Source: Sanguibacter gelidistatuariae
GTDB taxonomy: Bacteria > Actinomycetota > Actinomycetes > Actinomycetales > Cellulomonadaceae
NCBI RefSeq assembly: GCF_900096585.1
Contig: NZ_FMYH01000001.1
Coordinates: 372,001 to 436,000, forward strand
Direction: 5' to 3'
Length of the DNA: 64,000 bases
The notes beneath the pieces are model-generated. The model was given only the letters and a program-made list of their open reading frames with translations, made no database searches and had not been told where the DNA came from. Shown piece by piece: positions 27,557-35,802 of this stretch; the first letter of the stretch is position 1; every line of letters starts with the position of its first letter. A program made the translations under genes and the position numbers.

Positions 27557-28461
27557 GATCGCTTCCTGGAGTACTTGTAGGGCAGGAGCGCGCGCTCGAG
27601 GAGACGCACGAGGAGGTCGACGCCGAGGCCCCAGATCGCGTAGATCATGATGCAGAGGACGAGGACGTCGGTCTGGAAGTACTGCTGCGCGGAGGTCATG
27701 AGGAACCCGAGGCCGCGCGGCGCGTTGGACTGCTCGGCGACGATGAGCGCGAGCAGCGAGACCGACAGGGACACCCGCAGGCCCACGAGGATCGACGGGA
27801 TGGCCTCGGGCAGGATGACGTGCCGGATGAGCCCGAGCCCGCGCAACCCGAACGTTCCGGCCGCCTCGAGGATCTTCTTGTCGACGTTGCGCACCCCGGA
27901 GTGGGCGTTGAGGTAGAGCGGGAACAGCGCGGCCGCGGCGATGATGATGATCTTGGGCAGCTCGTCGATGCCGAACCAGAGGATCAACAGCGGCGCGATG
28001 GCCAGGAACGGGATGGTGCGCAGCATCTGCAGGGTCGGGTCGAGCAGCTGGTCGCCGAGGCGGAACAGCCCGGCGAGGATCCCGAGGCTGAGGCCGAGGG
28101 TGCCGCCGATCGCGAAACCGACGGCCACCCGGGTCAGCGACACGGAGGCGTTGTCCCACAGGACGCCGTTCTCGGACAGGGTCCGGAAGGCGGTCCACAC
28201 CGACTGCGGGGACGGGAAGACCAAGGGGTCGATCGCGCCGCTAGCCGAGCCGTACCACCAGGCCGCGAACAGCACGAGGGGTACGGAGGCACGCAGCACG
28301 GTGGCGACCCAGGTCGCCTGGTTGGGCACCCGCCGCACGGCGGGCGGGACGAGCCCCTCCGTGCCCGACGCCGGACCGGCCACCGCGCCACGAAGGCCGG
28401 CCTGGTCGGTGGTCTGGTTGGTGGTCTGGTTGGTAGCCGGCAGAGCAGTCTGCGCGGTCAC
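27553..28461 (-). CDS. ABC transporter permease, sulfonate/nitrate/taurine type
   Basis: A 302-aa protein with about six membrane helices from residue 55 on, and the EAA-like loop EAAGTFGLRGLGLIRHVILPEAIPSI that contacts the ATPase. The N-terminus is a 50-residue polar extension with NQTTNQTTDQ repeats. The GTG start overlaps the stop of the binding-protein gene (GTGA). It belongs to the SsuC/TauC-like branch. Confidence 0.9.
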   Translation of the reverse strand: MTAQTALPATNQTTNQTTDQAGLRGAVAGPASGTEGLVPPAVRRVPNQATWVATVLRASVPLVLFAAWWYGSASGAIDPLVFPSPQSVWTAFRTLSENGVLWDNASVSLTRVAVGFAIGGTLGLSLGILAGLFRLGDQLLDPTLQMLRTIPFLAIAPLLILWFGIDELPKIIIIAAAALFPLYLNAHSGVRNVDKKILEAAGTFGLRGLGLIRHVILPEAIPSILVGLRVSLSVSLLALIVAEQSNAPRGLGFLMTSAQQYFQTDVLVLCIMIYAIWGLGVDLLVRLLERALLPYKYSRKRS

Positions 28462-29501
28462 TGGACGACCCAGCTGTTGATGTCGAAGGCCTCCGGGACG
28501 GTGCCCTGCTCCACGAGGAAGTCGAGCGTGGAGCCGATCGTCGCGAGTCCGTCCGGGTCGATCGCCTGGGTGCCATAGGCCCACAGCTCCGCGTCGTTGA
28601 TGATGTCGACCGGTGACCCGGTCGCGTCCGAGAGCCACTGGGCGTAGGCGTCGGTGTCCTCGAGGATCTTGGCGCTGCCGGCCTCGGTCACCGCCCACAC
28701 CGCCGCGGCCAGCTCGCTGTTGGCATCGAGGGTCGCGCGGGACGTGAGAACGACGGACGTCGCGAGCAGGTCGGGGTCGTCCACGCTCGCCTTGGACAGG
28801 ACGGGGAAGTCGTTGATCGCGCGCCAGATTCCCGCGGTCGTGGCGGGCACCGGGACCGCGTCGATGTCTCCGCGCTGCAGGGCGGGCAGCGCGTCGGCGA
28901 AGAGGAGGTTGATGTACTCGACGGAGTCCGCGACCCCGTGGCGGGCGAGCACCGCGCGGCCGTACTTGTCGAAGTTCGAGCCGAACTGGAGGCCGATCTT
29001 CTTGCCGGCGAGCTCCTCGATGGTCTTGACCCCGCCGGTCTTGGTGAGGAACCAGATGTCCGAGCTCGGCTTGGCCACGACGAGGGCGGGCACGTCGATC
29101 CCGGAGCCCTTGGCCTGGGTCGCCGGGGTGTCCCCGATGAAGCCGAGCTGGATGTCACCGGTCTGCAGCGCCTTGACGACGGGCGGGCCGTTGTTGAAGC
29201 CGACGAACTTGTCGTAGGTGAAGCCGTGGTCGGCGAGGATCGGCTCGGCGATCCCGGTCGCTACGGCGTAGCCGAAGGCACCGGTGAGCACGGGCTCCTT
29301 GCCTGCCGAGCCGCTCCACGGGCCTCCCGCTACAAGCGGTGTCAGCGCCGCCGCGCCGCCGGCCGGCGTGGCGGCCTCGCTCGCGTCCGAGGAGGAGGAG
29401 CAGGCGGCGAGGGAGGCGACCAGCCCTGCGACGGCAAACGCGACGCCGAGTCGGCGCAGCGGGGAGGTGCGGTGGGAGGTGGGGTGGGAGGTGCGGCTCA
29501 T
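28458..29501 (-). CDS. ABC transporter substrate-binding lipoprotein, sulfonate/nitrate/taurine type
   Basis: A 347-aa lipoprotein. The signal peptide ends in the lipobox LAAC (about residue 35), followed by a Ser/Ala linker. The NMT1/SsuA-like domain shows LQTGDIQLGFIGDTPATQA, FLTKTGGVKTIEELAGKKIGL and ALQRGDIDAVPVPA. It binds an unknown ligand outside the membrane, most likely an organosulfonate or other anion. AGGAG precedes the ATG, which overlaps the ferredoxin stop. Confidence 0.88.
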   Translation of the reverse strand: MSRTSHPTSHRTSPLRRLGVAFAVAGLVASLAACSSSSDASEAATPAGGAAALTPLVAGGPWSGSAGKEPVLTGAFGYAVATGIAEPILADHGFTYDKFVGFNNGPPVVKALQTGDIQLGFIGDTPATQAKGSGIDVPALVVAKPSSDIWFLTKTGGVKTIEELAGKKIGLQFGSNFDKYGRAVLARHGVADSVEYINLLFADALPALQRGDIDAVPVPATTAGIWRAINDFPVLSKASVDDPDLLATSVVLTSRATLDANSELAAAVWAVTEAGSAKILEDTDAYAQWLSDATGSPVDIINDAELWAYGTQAIDPDGLATIGSTLDFLVEQGTVPEAFDINSWVVQ

Positions 29502-29878
29502 GATGTGCTCCTGTGAAGGGTCTCCACCGTGCGGTGGTAGTCGATGGTCGAGGACGGCAGTGGTGCGGTAGGCGGAGCGGGAGAGATGACCGGCGTCGTG
29601 CGCCAGCCGACCCGCTCCCGATAGAGGCCAAGCTGCCCGGCGGCGAGGAGAGCGTCCTCGTCCCGCAGCGGGGAGTCGGGCCGCAGCGGTATCCGTGACG
29701 GGGCCACGAAGATCGCGTCGGCCGGGCAGTAGGCCTCGCACTGGAAGCAGGTCTGGCAGTCGGAGTGCCGAGCGATGACCGGCACCCCGCCCTCGACCGC
29801 GTCGAACACGTTGGTGGGGCAGATGCGGACGCAGATGTCGCACTCGGTGCAGCGGTCGGCGTTGAGTATCTCGATCAC
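29498..29878 (-). CDS. 2[4Fe-4S] ferredoxin-type protein, AprB-like
   Basis: A 126-aa iron-sulfur protein with two cluster motifs: CTECDICVRICP near residue 10 and CQTCFQCEAYCP near residue 42, then a 65-residue tail. Paired with the flavoprotein encoded upstream it resembles the beta subunit of adenylylsulfate-reductase-like complexes. The start is GTG at 29878, overlapping the flavoprotein stop. Its C-terminal tail overlaps the next gene by 4 nt. Confidence 0.85.
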   Translation of the reverse strand: MIEILNADRCTECDICVRICPTNVFDAVEGGVPVIARHSDCQTCFQCEAYCPADAIFVAPSRIPLRPDSPLRDEDALLAAGQLGLYRERVGWRTTPVISPAPPTAPLPSSTIDYHRTVETLHRSTS

Positions 29879-31632
29879 GAAGAAGCTCCCGTCAGCTCGG
29901 GGACCGGCAGGGGGCCAGTCACCGGGAGCTCCGGGTCGACCTCGACCCAGACCTCGTCGAGGCCGCCGGTGAGCAGGCGGTGCGTCTGGTGGGGGTCCTG
30001 CTCGGGGAAGTCGGTGCGGGTGTGCATCCCGCGGCTCTCGGTCCGCGCGAGCGCCGCCCGGGTGGCCCACCTGCCCATCGCGAGCATCGCGGCGGCTTCC
30101 CGGGTGCGGATCTCGGCGGCGCCCTGACCGGCAAGGGTCTCGTGGGCGCCCGACCATGCCCGGTCGAGCACCGCGAGGGTGCCGGTCAGGCTGGCTTCGT
30201 TACGGAAGGCGGACTTGGTGATCGGGAGGAGCTCGGCCTGGGTGCTCTCGACCACCGCGCGCCAGTCGCGCTCATCACTGCCGCGACCGGCGTCGGAGTG
30301 CAGGCCGATCGCGGCGGTGCGAGCGAGGGCGCCCGGTGCCAGGCCGTGCCTGTGCCGGGTCGCTCGTCCATCGTCAGCAGCGAGGCCGTCGCCGTCGACG
30401 CCCGCACCTCGGGCGAAGCGCGCGGCGGAGGTGCCCGACCACGTGCCCGAGGCGATCGCCCAGGCGAGGTTGGGGCCGCCGGCACCCGTCGCGGCGCCGA
30501 CGATGCGGTCGCGGGCGGCGACGTCCCCGGCTGCGTACAGGCCGGGGACGCCGACGGTTCCGCTGCGGTCGAGCACGTGCAGCCCACCGGTCCCGCGCAC
30601 GGTTCCCTCGTTGACCCAGTCGATCGGGAAGCGCTCGGTGAACGGGTTCACTCCGAGCTTGTCGGTGACCATGAAGAAGTTGGGCATGGCGGCGCGCAGC
30701 TGCGGCCACAGGTCCTCGGTGAACTGCGTGAACTGGGCGGTGATGGTTCCCCGGGTCGATGCGGCGAGCAGCTCTGACCGGCTCACGTGCAGGTCGGCGT
30801 ACTCGATCGGGGCACCCGTGTGATCCCAGTAGGAGGCGTGGACGAAGAACCCGTTCTTGTCCATGCTCGTGCCGAAAGGGACCATCCCGTAGAAGTTCGA
30901 GAACTCCATGCTCGACAGGTGCGCTCCGACCTCGGCACCCATGAGGTGCCCGTCACCGGTGTTGACGTCCCCGCCGAGGGAGTGGCTCTTCCACGTGGTG
31001 CCGCCCGTGGCGAGCACGACGGCGCCGGCGCCGATCGCCCACGCCCGCCCGACCTGGCGCTGGTAGCCCCGGGCGCCGGAGACGACCCCGGCGGAGTCGA
31101 CGAGCAGCTCGAGGGCGGGGCTGTGGTCGAGGATGACCACCCCGGACCTCTTGACCTTCCCGCGCAAGAACCGCAGGTAGTCGGGAGCGGGGCCGTTGAA
31201 GGCTCGGTCGGCCGGGCCGGTGCCGAACAACCGGTTGGCGCCGCGGAGTCCGCGTCGCTCCCAGCCCCAGCCAGGCAGCTCGGCGGTGCGGTGCCAGGCA
31301 ACGTCGAGCGCGGCGTCGGTCCACGTGCGGTCGGTGATGAACGCGCCGGCCCGCTCGCGGCGTCCGATCTCCTCGTTGCGGCGCTCCGTGTCGGGGGCGA
31401 CGAGCCAGTGACCGACGCCCGAGGTCGCCGCGACACCGCTCGACCCGCAGTGCCCCTTGTCGACGAGCACGACGGAGGCTCCGGACTCGGCCGCGGCGAT
31501 CGCCGACCAGGTCGCGGCGGGTCCGCCACCGATGACGAGGACGTCGGTGAGCAGCTCGAGGGGGGTGGTGAGGTCGGCGGAGTCTGTGAGGATGACGGGC
31601 TTTGGGGCACGAGGGGGCCGCACGGTGGTCAT
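29875..31632 (-). CDS. FAD-dependent oxidoreductase, AprA/fumarate-reductase flavoprotein-like
   Basis: A 585-aa flavoprotein: FAD-binding VLVIGGGPAATWSAIAAAES (about 30-50), then LVDKGHCGSSG, AVVLATGGTTWKSHS, and the C-terminal FAD contact GLYAAGDVAARD. Overall it resembles succinate dehydrogenase/fumarate reductase and adenylylsulfate reductase alpha subunits. Its ferredoxin partner and ABC transporter follow with 4-nt overlaps, so the complex probably oxidises or reduces the imported compound. Redox chemistry and substrate are inferred. ATG 31632 has AAGGA upstream. Confidence 0.85.
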   Translation of the reverse strand: MTTVRPPRAPKPVILTDSADLTTPLELLTDVLVIGGGPAATWSAIAAAESGASVVLVDKGHCGSSGVAATSGVGHWLVAPDTERRNEEIGRRERAGAFITDRTWTDAALDVAWHRTAELPGWGWERRGLRGANRLFGTGPADRAFNGPAPDYLRFLRGKVKRSGVVILDHSPALELLVDSAGVVSGARGYQRQVGRAWAIGAGAVVLATGGTTWKSHSLGGDVNTGDGHLMGAEVGAHLSSMEFSNFYGMVPFGTSMDKNGFFVHASYWDHTGAPIEYADLHVSRSELLAASTRGTITAQFTQFTEDLWPQLRAAMPNFFMVTDKLGVNPFTERFPIDWVNEGTVRGTGGLHVLDRSGTVGVPGLYAAGDVAARDRIVGAATGAGGPNLAWAIASGTWSGTSAARFARGAGVDGDGLAADDGRATRHRHGLAPGALARTAAIGLHSDAGRGSDERDWRAVVESTQAELLPITKSAFRNEASLTGTLAVLDRAWSGAHETLAGQGAAEIRTREAAAMLAMGRWATRAALARTESRGMHTRTDFPEQDPHQTHRLLTGGLDEVWVEVDPELPVTGPLPVPELTGASS

Positions 31633-32012
31633 GGGTGTCCTTCGGTTCTGCACGTGGGGGCGCGGCAGGATGACGGGAGGGCGGTGCGCACGGGCGGTGC
31701 GGCTAATACGGTGGCATCGAGCCAGCTCGCGGGATCGGCTCAGGCGCGGCAGTCGTCAGAGATGCCCGCGCGGGAGACGAGAAGGCTGGTCGCCGGGGAG
31801 ACCCGGGCGTGGGGCGGGATCAGGCCCGACAGCACCGTGCGCGCAGGCAGCTCCGCATATCGCTCACCAAGGCGGCGAGGGGCGTTGCTGGCGTCTGCGG
31901 GCTCATAGGTCAAAGGTCCCACAGCGTCCGAGGCGTGGCCATCCCCGTCTCGCTCATCGGGAGAATGTTTCGCCAGGTGTCACCACGTGAACGGGAGAGG
32001 GCTCACGTGGCG
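31633..32012. other. Intergenic region upstream of the flavoprotein operon
   Basis: 380 bp that must hold the operon promoter and the 3' flank of the lacI remnant. A 60-codon minus-strand frame (31740-31922) ends in DDCRA; cysteine-containing leader peptides precede some actinobacterial sulfur genes, but here I see neither a good ribosome site nor the usual consensus. Nothing firm. Confidence 0.4.
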
Positions 32013-32550
32013 TCAGGTCGAGAGGAGGGCCGCGGGCGCAGAGCCACGCACCACCAGACGTGTGGGCAGGATGATCGGACTCGGATTCTCACCTTCCATC
32101 AGACGGATCAGCATCGTCGCCATCTCATGACCGAGAGCACGGATCGGTTGGCTCATCGTCGTCAGTGATGGTTCCGTCTGCTGAGCGATGGCGAGGTCGT
32201 CGAAACCGACAAGTGCCACGTCGTCGGGGATGCGACGTCCGTGGGCCTTCAGTGCGCGGAGGGCGCCGGCCGCCATGTTGTCCGAGCCGACGAAGACAGC
32301 GTCCAGATCGGGGTGTACCGCGAGGAGTCTGGTCATCGCGCGAGCGCCACCTTCAGGGCTGAAGTCCGCCTGTTCGACCCAGTCCGAACGCAGTCCGGCC
32401 ATCGCCTTCGCATCCCCGAAACCGTGGTGCCGTGCGACGGACGCTTCCAGGTCCATAGGTCCGGTGATCGTCGCGACACGTCTGCGTCCAGAGCTCAGTA
32501 GGTGCTCGGTAGCACGGCGCGCTCCTCCTCGGTTGTCCGCGTCGACGCCG
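32013..32550 (-). pseudogene. LacI-family regulator remnant (C-terminal ligand-binding half)
   Basis: About 180 residues of the sugar-binding domain: DNRGGARRATEHLLSSGRRR, HPDLDAVFVGSDNMAAGALRAL, VALVGFDDLAIAQQTEPSLTT and the end VRGSAPAALLST. The whole HTH and the first subdomain are missing. Reading upstream, the LacI similarity stops at about 32550, where a GH6 gene fragment begins on the other strand. It probably regulated the adjacent cellulase genes, as CelR-type LacI proteins do, and is now dead. Confidence 0.82.
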
Positions 32551-33110
32551 GCGGCATCGCAAGTCGACCCGCGATCGTCATCCTGGAGCCGGATGCCCTC
32601 GGCGACTACAACTGCATGAGCGCATCGCAGATAGCCGACCGGCAGAACATGTTGACCAATGCCATCACCCAGCTCAACGCGCAGGCACCGAACACCTGGA
32701 CATACCTTGACGCGGGCAATCCCGGCTGGGTCTCTGCCTCGACCATGGCGCAACGGCTCCACGCAGCTGGCCTCAAAGGCGCTCATGGCTTCTCCGTGAA
32801 CGTCTCGAACTACTACAGCACAGCCGACAACACGACCTACGGGAACGCCGTCAACGCAGAGCTCAAGACGCGCTACGGCTACACGAAGCCGTTCGTGATC
32901 GACACGAGCAGGAACGGCAAGGGCACGACCGACTGGTGCAACCCTGGCGGCCAGAAGATCGGCACCACGAGCCGGACCAGCACAGGCGCGGAGATGCTGC
33001 TCTGGATCAAGACGCCCGGCGAGTCCGACGGCAACTGCGGCGTCGGAGGCGGTTCCACGGCAGGTGAGTTCCTGCCAGAAGTGGCCTACAAGATGATCTA
33101 CGGCTACTAG
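32551..33110 (+). pseudogene. GH6 cellulase remnant (C-terminal part of catalytic domain)
   Basis: About 185 residues of a glycoside hydrolase family 6 endoglucanase. Visible are AIVILEPDALGDYNC (catalytic acid region), GFSVNVSNYYSTADN, FVIDTSRNGKG..DWCNPGGQKIG, and WIKTPGESDGNCG. The signal peptide, start codon and N-terminal half of the barrel are absent, and no binding module follows. The break is within about 32547-32562, back to back with the lacI remnant. A single deletion across a divergent promoter explains both truncations. Confidence 0.85.
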
Positions 33111-33159
33111 CCTCAGGCCTTCCCGACGGACGCACTCGTGCTGTTCTGGTCCGCCGCCG

Positions 33160-33200
33160 CGCCTGGCAACCCCTTCCACGACCGGAGGGGTTGCCAGGCG
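33160..33200. terminator. Bidirectional terminator between GH6 remnant and LysR gene
   Basis: CGCCTGGCAACCCC (33160-33173) pairs exactly with 33187-33200 across a 13-nt loop between convergent reading frames. Confidence 0.75.
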
Positions 33201-33207
33201 CCCGCGG

Positions 33208-34122
33208 TCACCCGATGTACCCCAGGTCTAGCAGGGTGACCTGCTCGAGCAGGGCGTCGATGACCGCCCGAACCGCCGGCGTCGGCTCGTGACGGTTGCC
33301 CCGGTGGCGCGCGGCGATGTGGCGCATGCCCAGCCCGGCGATCGGGACGACGTCGACCCCGCGCAGGTCGGCACCCTCCAGGGCAAGCGCCGGGAGCAGT
33401 GCCACACCCTGCCCGGCCGCCACGAGCGCGATGGCCACCTCGTAGGAGTAGTAGCTGTGCAGGGTCTCCCGGGTGGGCCGGGCGACATCGACCACCCGGG
33501 CGAGGGCGCGAGCGGCGGCTGTGGACTTCACCGCGCCGATCCAGGTGACGTCCTTGAGGTCTTGCAGGCTGGTGGGGGCGGCCATGGACGCGGGGACGGC
33601 CACCCTCCACGGCTCGTCGAGCAGCGGCACCTCGCGGAAGCCCCGCGGGACGGGCCGCTCTGCGGACGAGTCGTGCTCGACGATCGCCACGTCGAACTCA
33701 CCGCTGCGCAGCCCTCGGGTCGACTCCTCGGTCTCGACCTCGTGGACCGTGATCTCGATGCCCGGGGCCGTGACAGCCAGCTCGGCGAGCATCGGCGCGA
33801 CGACGCTGCGGGTGATGGTCTGGAAGGCGCCGATCGCCACCCGGCCGCTGACGTCCGGGCCGATCGTCGCGATCTGCTTGCGCGCCTCGACGAGCTCGGA
33901 CTCGATGCGCTCGGCCGCCTCAGCGAGCATCAGCCCGACGGCGGTCAGCGTCACCCCGCGCGGGCCCCGGTTGAGGACCTCGACGCCTTCCTCCGCCTCG
34001 AGCTTGGCGATCTGCTGAGAGATCGCCGACGGCGTCAGGTGCAGCAGGTCGGCGGCCGCAACCACTCCGCCAGCCCTGTGGACGGCAAGGAGAACGCCAA
34101 GCCTTTTCGCGTCAAGAACCAT
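33208..34122 (-). CDS. LysR-family transcriptional regulator
   Basis: A 304-aa regulator with the N-terminal LysR winged helix (LGVLLAVHRAGGVVAAADLLHLTPSAISQQIAKLE, about 8-42) and a periplasmic-binding-like effector domain (SGRVAIGAFQTITRSVVAPM onwards). It is divergent from the CBU_0592-type protein/monooxygenase pair, which it probably controls. A palindrome lies over its start codon, and no clear Shine-Dalgarno is present, so a leaderless start is possible. Confidence 0.9.
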   Translation of the reverse strand: MVLDAKRLGVLLAVHRAGGVVAAADLLHLTPSAISQQIAKLEAEEGVEVLNRGPRGVTLTAVGLMLAEAAERIESELVEARKQIATIGPDVSGRVAIGAFQTITRSVVAPMLAELAVTAPGIEITVHEVETEESTRGLRSGEFDVAIVEHDSSAERPVPRGFREVPLLDEPWRVAVPASMAAPTSLQDLKDVTWIGAVKSTAAARALARVVDVARPTRETLHSYYSYEVAIALVAAGQGVALLPALALEGADLRGVDVVPIAGLGMRHIAARHRGNRHEPTPAVRAVIDALLEQVTLLDLGYIG

Positions 34123-34139
34123 GTAGCAATGCTACATGG
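34119..34139. promoter_or_regulatory. Palindrome at the LysR start, likely LysR binding site
   Basis: CCATGTAGC-AAT-GCTACATGG, perfect 9+3+9, in the divergent promoter region and over the lysR ATG. It contains a T-N11-A core in ATGTAGCAATGCTACAT, the usual LysR-type layout, fitting autoregulation. Confidence 0.6.
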
Positions 34140-34260
34140 GGATTGGAGAATGATTCGATTGTGCTAAACGGCTTTTCCGGTCACCATTGAGGTGTCGCAG
34201 GGATCCGACGTCGGTGGCTCGGCTCGGTTCCTCACCCCACCCATCCTCCAGGAGACAGCT

Positions 34261-34671
34261 ATGTCCACCGCCGTCCAGCTCGCAGTCACCCTCGCCGGAT
34301 GGACCGGTGCCCTGTCCACCGTGTTCGCCTACGGGATGGTTACGGCGAAGCGGATCAGCCCGGACTCCCTCGTCTTCCAGGGGCTGAACATCGTCGGTGC
34401 CTTCCTGCTCTCGATCAGCGCGTCGACCTACGGCGCCTGGCCCTCGGCCGTGGTCAACGTCATCTGGGTGGCCATCGGCGTCTTCGCGCTGCGCGCCATC
34501 TGGCTGCACCGGACCCGCATGAGCGTGCCGCTGATCGACGGCGTCTCGGCCCACGAGGCCGCGCCCAAGCCGGTAGCCTGCGACGCCACCCCCGACCACG
34601 CCCAGAGTCACGACGCGGCGAGTCACACCACCCAGAGGAATAGCGCGCAGCGCACCCCCGTTGCAGCCTGA
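34261..34671 (+). CDS. Small membrane protein, CBU_0592-like family
   Basis: A 136-aa protein with three hydrophobic segments (LAVTLAGWTGALSTVFAYGM, FQGLNIVGAFLLSISA, WPSAVVNVIWVAIGVFALRAI) and a 45-residue polar His/Ala/Thr-rich tail. The pattern GW.GA...YG....R....S..FQ..N..GA followed by GAWPS...N..W fits the CBU_0592 membrane-protein family, whose role is unknown. GGAGA precedes the ATG. Its TGA is followed directly by the GTG of the next gene. Confidence 0.72.
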   Translation: MSTAVQLAVTLAGWTGALSTVFAYGMVTAKRISPDSLVFQGLNIVGAFLLSISASTYGAWPSAVVNVIWVAIGVFALRAIWLHRTRMSVPLIDGVSAHEAAPKPVACDATPDHAQSHDAASHTTQRNSAQRTPVAA

Positions 34672-35736
34672 GTGAGCACCGAACCGAACGCGCCCGTCAC
34701 CGCCCTGTCCGTCCTTGACCTCATCCCCGTCCGCAGCGACCAGACGTCGTCGCAGGCGCTGCGCGCGAGCACCCGCCTCGCCCAGGCAGCCGACGAGCTG
34801 GGCTTCCGGCGCTACTGGGTGGCCGAGCACCACAACATGCCGGCGGTGGCCTCGACCAACCCGGCCGTGCTCATCGCCCTGCTGGCCTCCGCGACCCGGC
34901 AGATCACGGTCGGCTCCGGCGGCGTCATGCTGCCCAACCACGCTCCCCTCGTGATCGCCGAGCAGTTCGCGCTGCTCGAGGCGGCGTTCCCGGGCCGTGT
35001 GGACCTCGGGCTGGGCCGCGCTCCCGGCTCCGACCCGGTCACCAGCCACATGCTGCGCTCGGGCTCCGCGCGCGGGGGCGACGGCGTCGACTCCTTCCCC
35101 GACGACGTGCGCGACGTCGTCGACCTCATGTCCCCCGGCGGGCTGACCCTCGACCTGCGCGGGCGGACGTACCCGCTCTCCGCGACGCCGCGCGCCACGA
35201 GCGTGCCCGACGTCTGGCTGCTCGGCTCCTCGATGTACTCGGCCCAGCTCGCCGCGGCCCTCGGCCTCCCCTATGTCTTCGCCCACCACTTCGCAGGCCA
35301 GGGCACGGCCGAGGCGATGGCGACCTACCGCAGCACCTACCGGCCGTCGGAGGCCTACCCCGCCCCGAAGACCTTCGCGATCATCAACACCGTCGTCGCC
35401 GAGAGCGCCGAGGAGGCCGAGCGGCGCGCCCTGCCCTATACGCGGTCGATGATCCGCCTGCGCACCGGCGGGGAGATGGGCCCGGTCGAGCTCATCGAAG
35501 ACGCTGAGGCCGCGGGCCTCGCCCCCGAGCACGCAGGGCTGGCCCAGCAGATCCGCTCCACCTGGGCGGTCGGCACGCCCGACGTCGCTGCTCGCCAGGT
35601 CCGCGCCCTCGCCGAGCTCGTGGGCACCGACGAGGTCATGCTCTCCCCCGTGGGCTCCGCCCACGTCGGCGAGAACCCCGAGACAGCCACGACCCGCGAG
35701 GACACGCTCCGGCTGCTCGCCGCCGAGCTGCTCTGA
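34672..35736 (+). CDS. LLM-class flavin-dependent oxidoreductase (luciferase-like monooxygenase)
   Basis: A 354-aa bacterial luciferase-like TIM barrel using FMNH2 or F420. Family signatures: SVLDLIPVRSDQTSSQALR, FRRYWVAEHHNMPAVASTNPAVLI, VGSGGVMLPNHAPLVIAEQFALLEAAFPGRVDLGLGRAPG. It belongs to the group of LuxA-like proteins with the MsnO8/YhbW-type start; the substrate is unknown. The GTG start directly follows the TGA of the membrane-protein gene (TGAGTG), so translation is coupled. A strong terminator follows. Confidence 0.9.
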   Translation: MSTEPNAPVTALSVLDLIPVRSDQTSSQALRASTRLAQAADELGFRRYWVAEHHNMPAVASTNPAVLIALLASATRQITVGSGGVMLPNHAPLVIAEQFALLEAAFPGRVDLGLGRAPGSDPVTSHMLRSGSARGGDGVDSFPDDVRDVVDLMSPGGLTLDLRGRTYPLSATPRATSVPDVWLLGSSMYSAQLAAALGLPYVFAHHFAGQGTAEAMATYRSTYRPSEAYPAPKTFAIINTVVAESAEEAERRALPYTRSMIRLRTGGEMGPVELIEDAEAAGLAPEHAGLAQQIRSTWAVGTPDVAARQVRALAELVGTDEVMLSPVGSAHVGENPETATTREDTLRLLAAELL

Positions 35737-35752
35737 CACCGACCGTACACGC

Positions 35753-35789
35753 AGACGGACCGCTCCCCCACATGGGGAGCGGTCCGTCT
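35753..35789. terminator. Bidirectional terminator between monooxygenase and MFS genes
   Basis: AGACGGACCGCTCCCC (35753-35768) pairs exactly with 35774-35789 across a 5-nt loop; CTTGTT follows on the plus strand. Confidence 0.85.
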
Positions 35790-35802
35790 CTTGTTGGCCT
35801 CG

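Noticed and set aside
31740-31922. Cysteine-containing leader peptide for the sulfonate-type operon
   Set aside because: A 60-codon frame ending DDCRA exists, but it has no ribosome site and does not match known actinobacterial leader-peptide patterns.
32551-33179. Minus-strand extension of the LacI reading frame to 33179
   Set aside because: The LacI similarity ends at about 32550; the rest is antisense to the GH6 fragment and resembles nothing.
34672-35736. Luciferase-like protein as the SsuD partner of the ABC operon
   Set aside because: It lies 3 kb away on the other strand, coupled to a CBU_0592-type gene and divergent from LysR, and its motifs are of the YhbW/MsnO8-like group and not SsuD.
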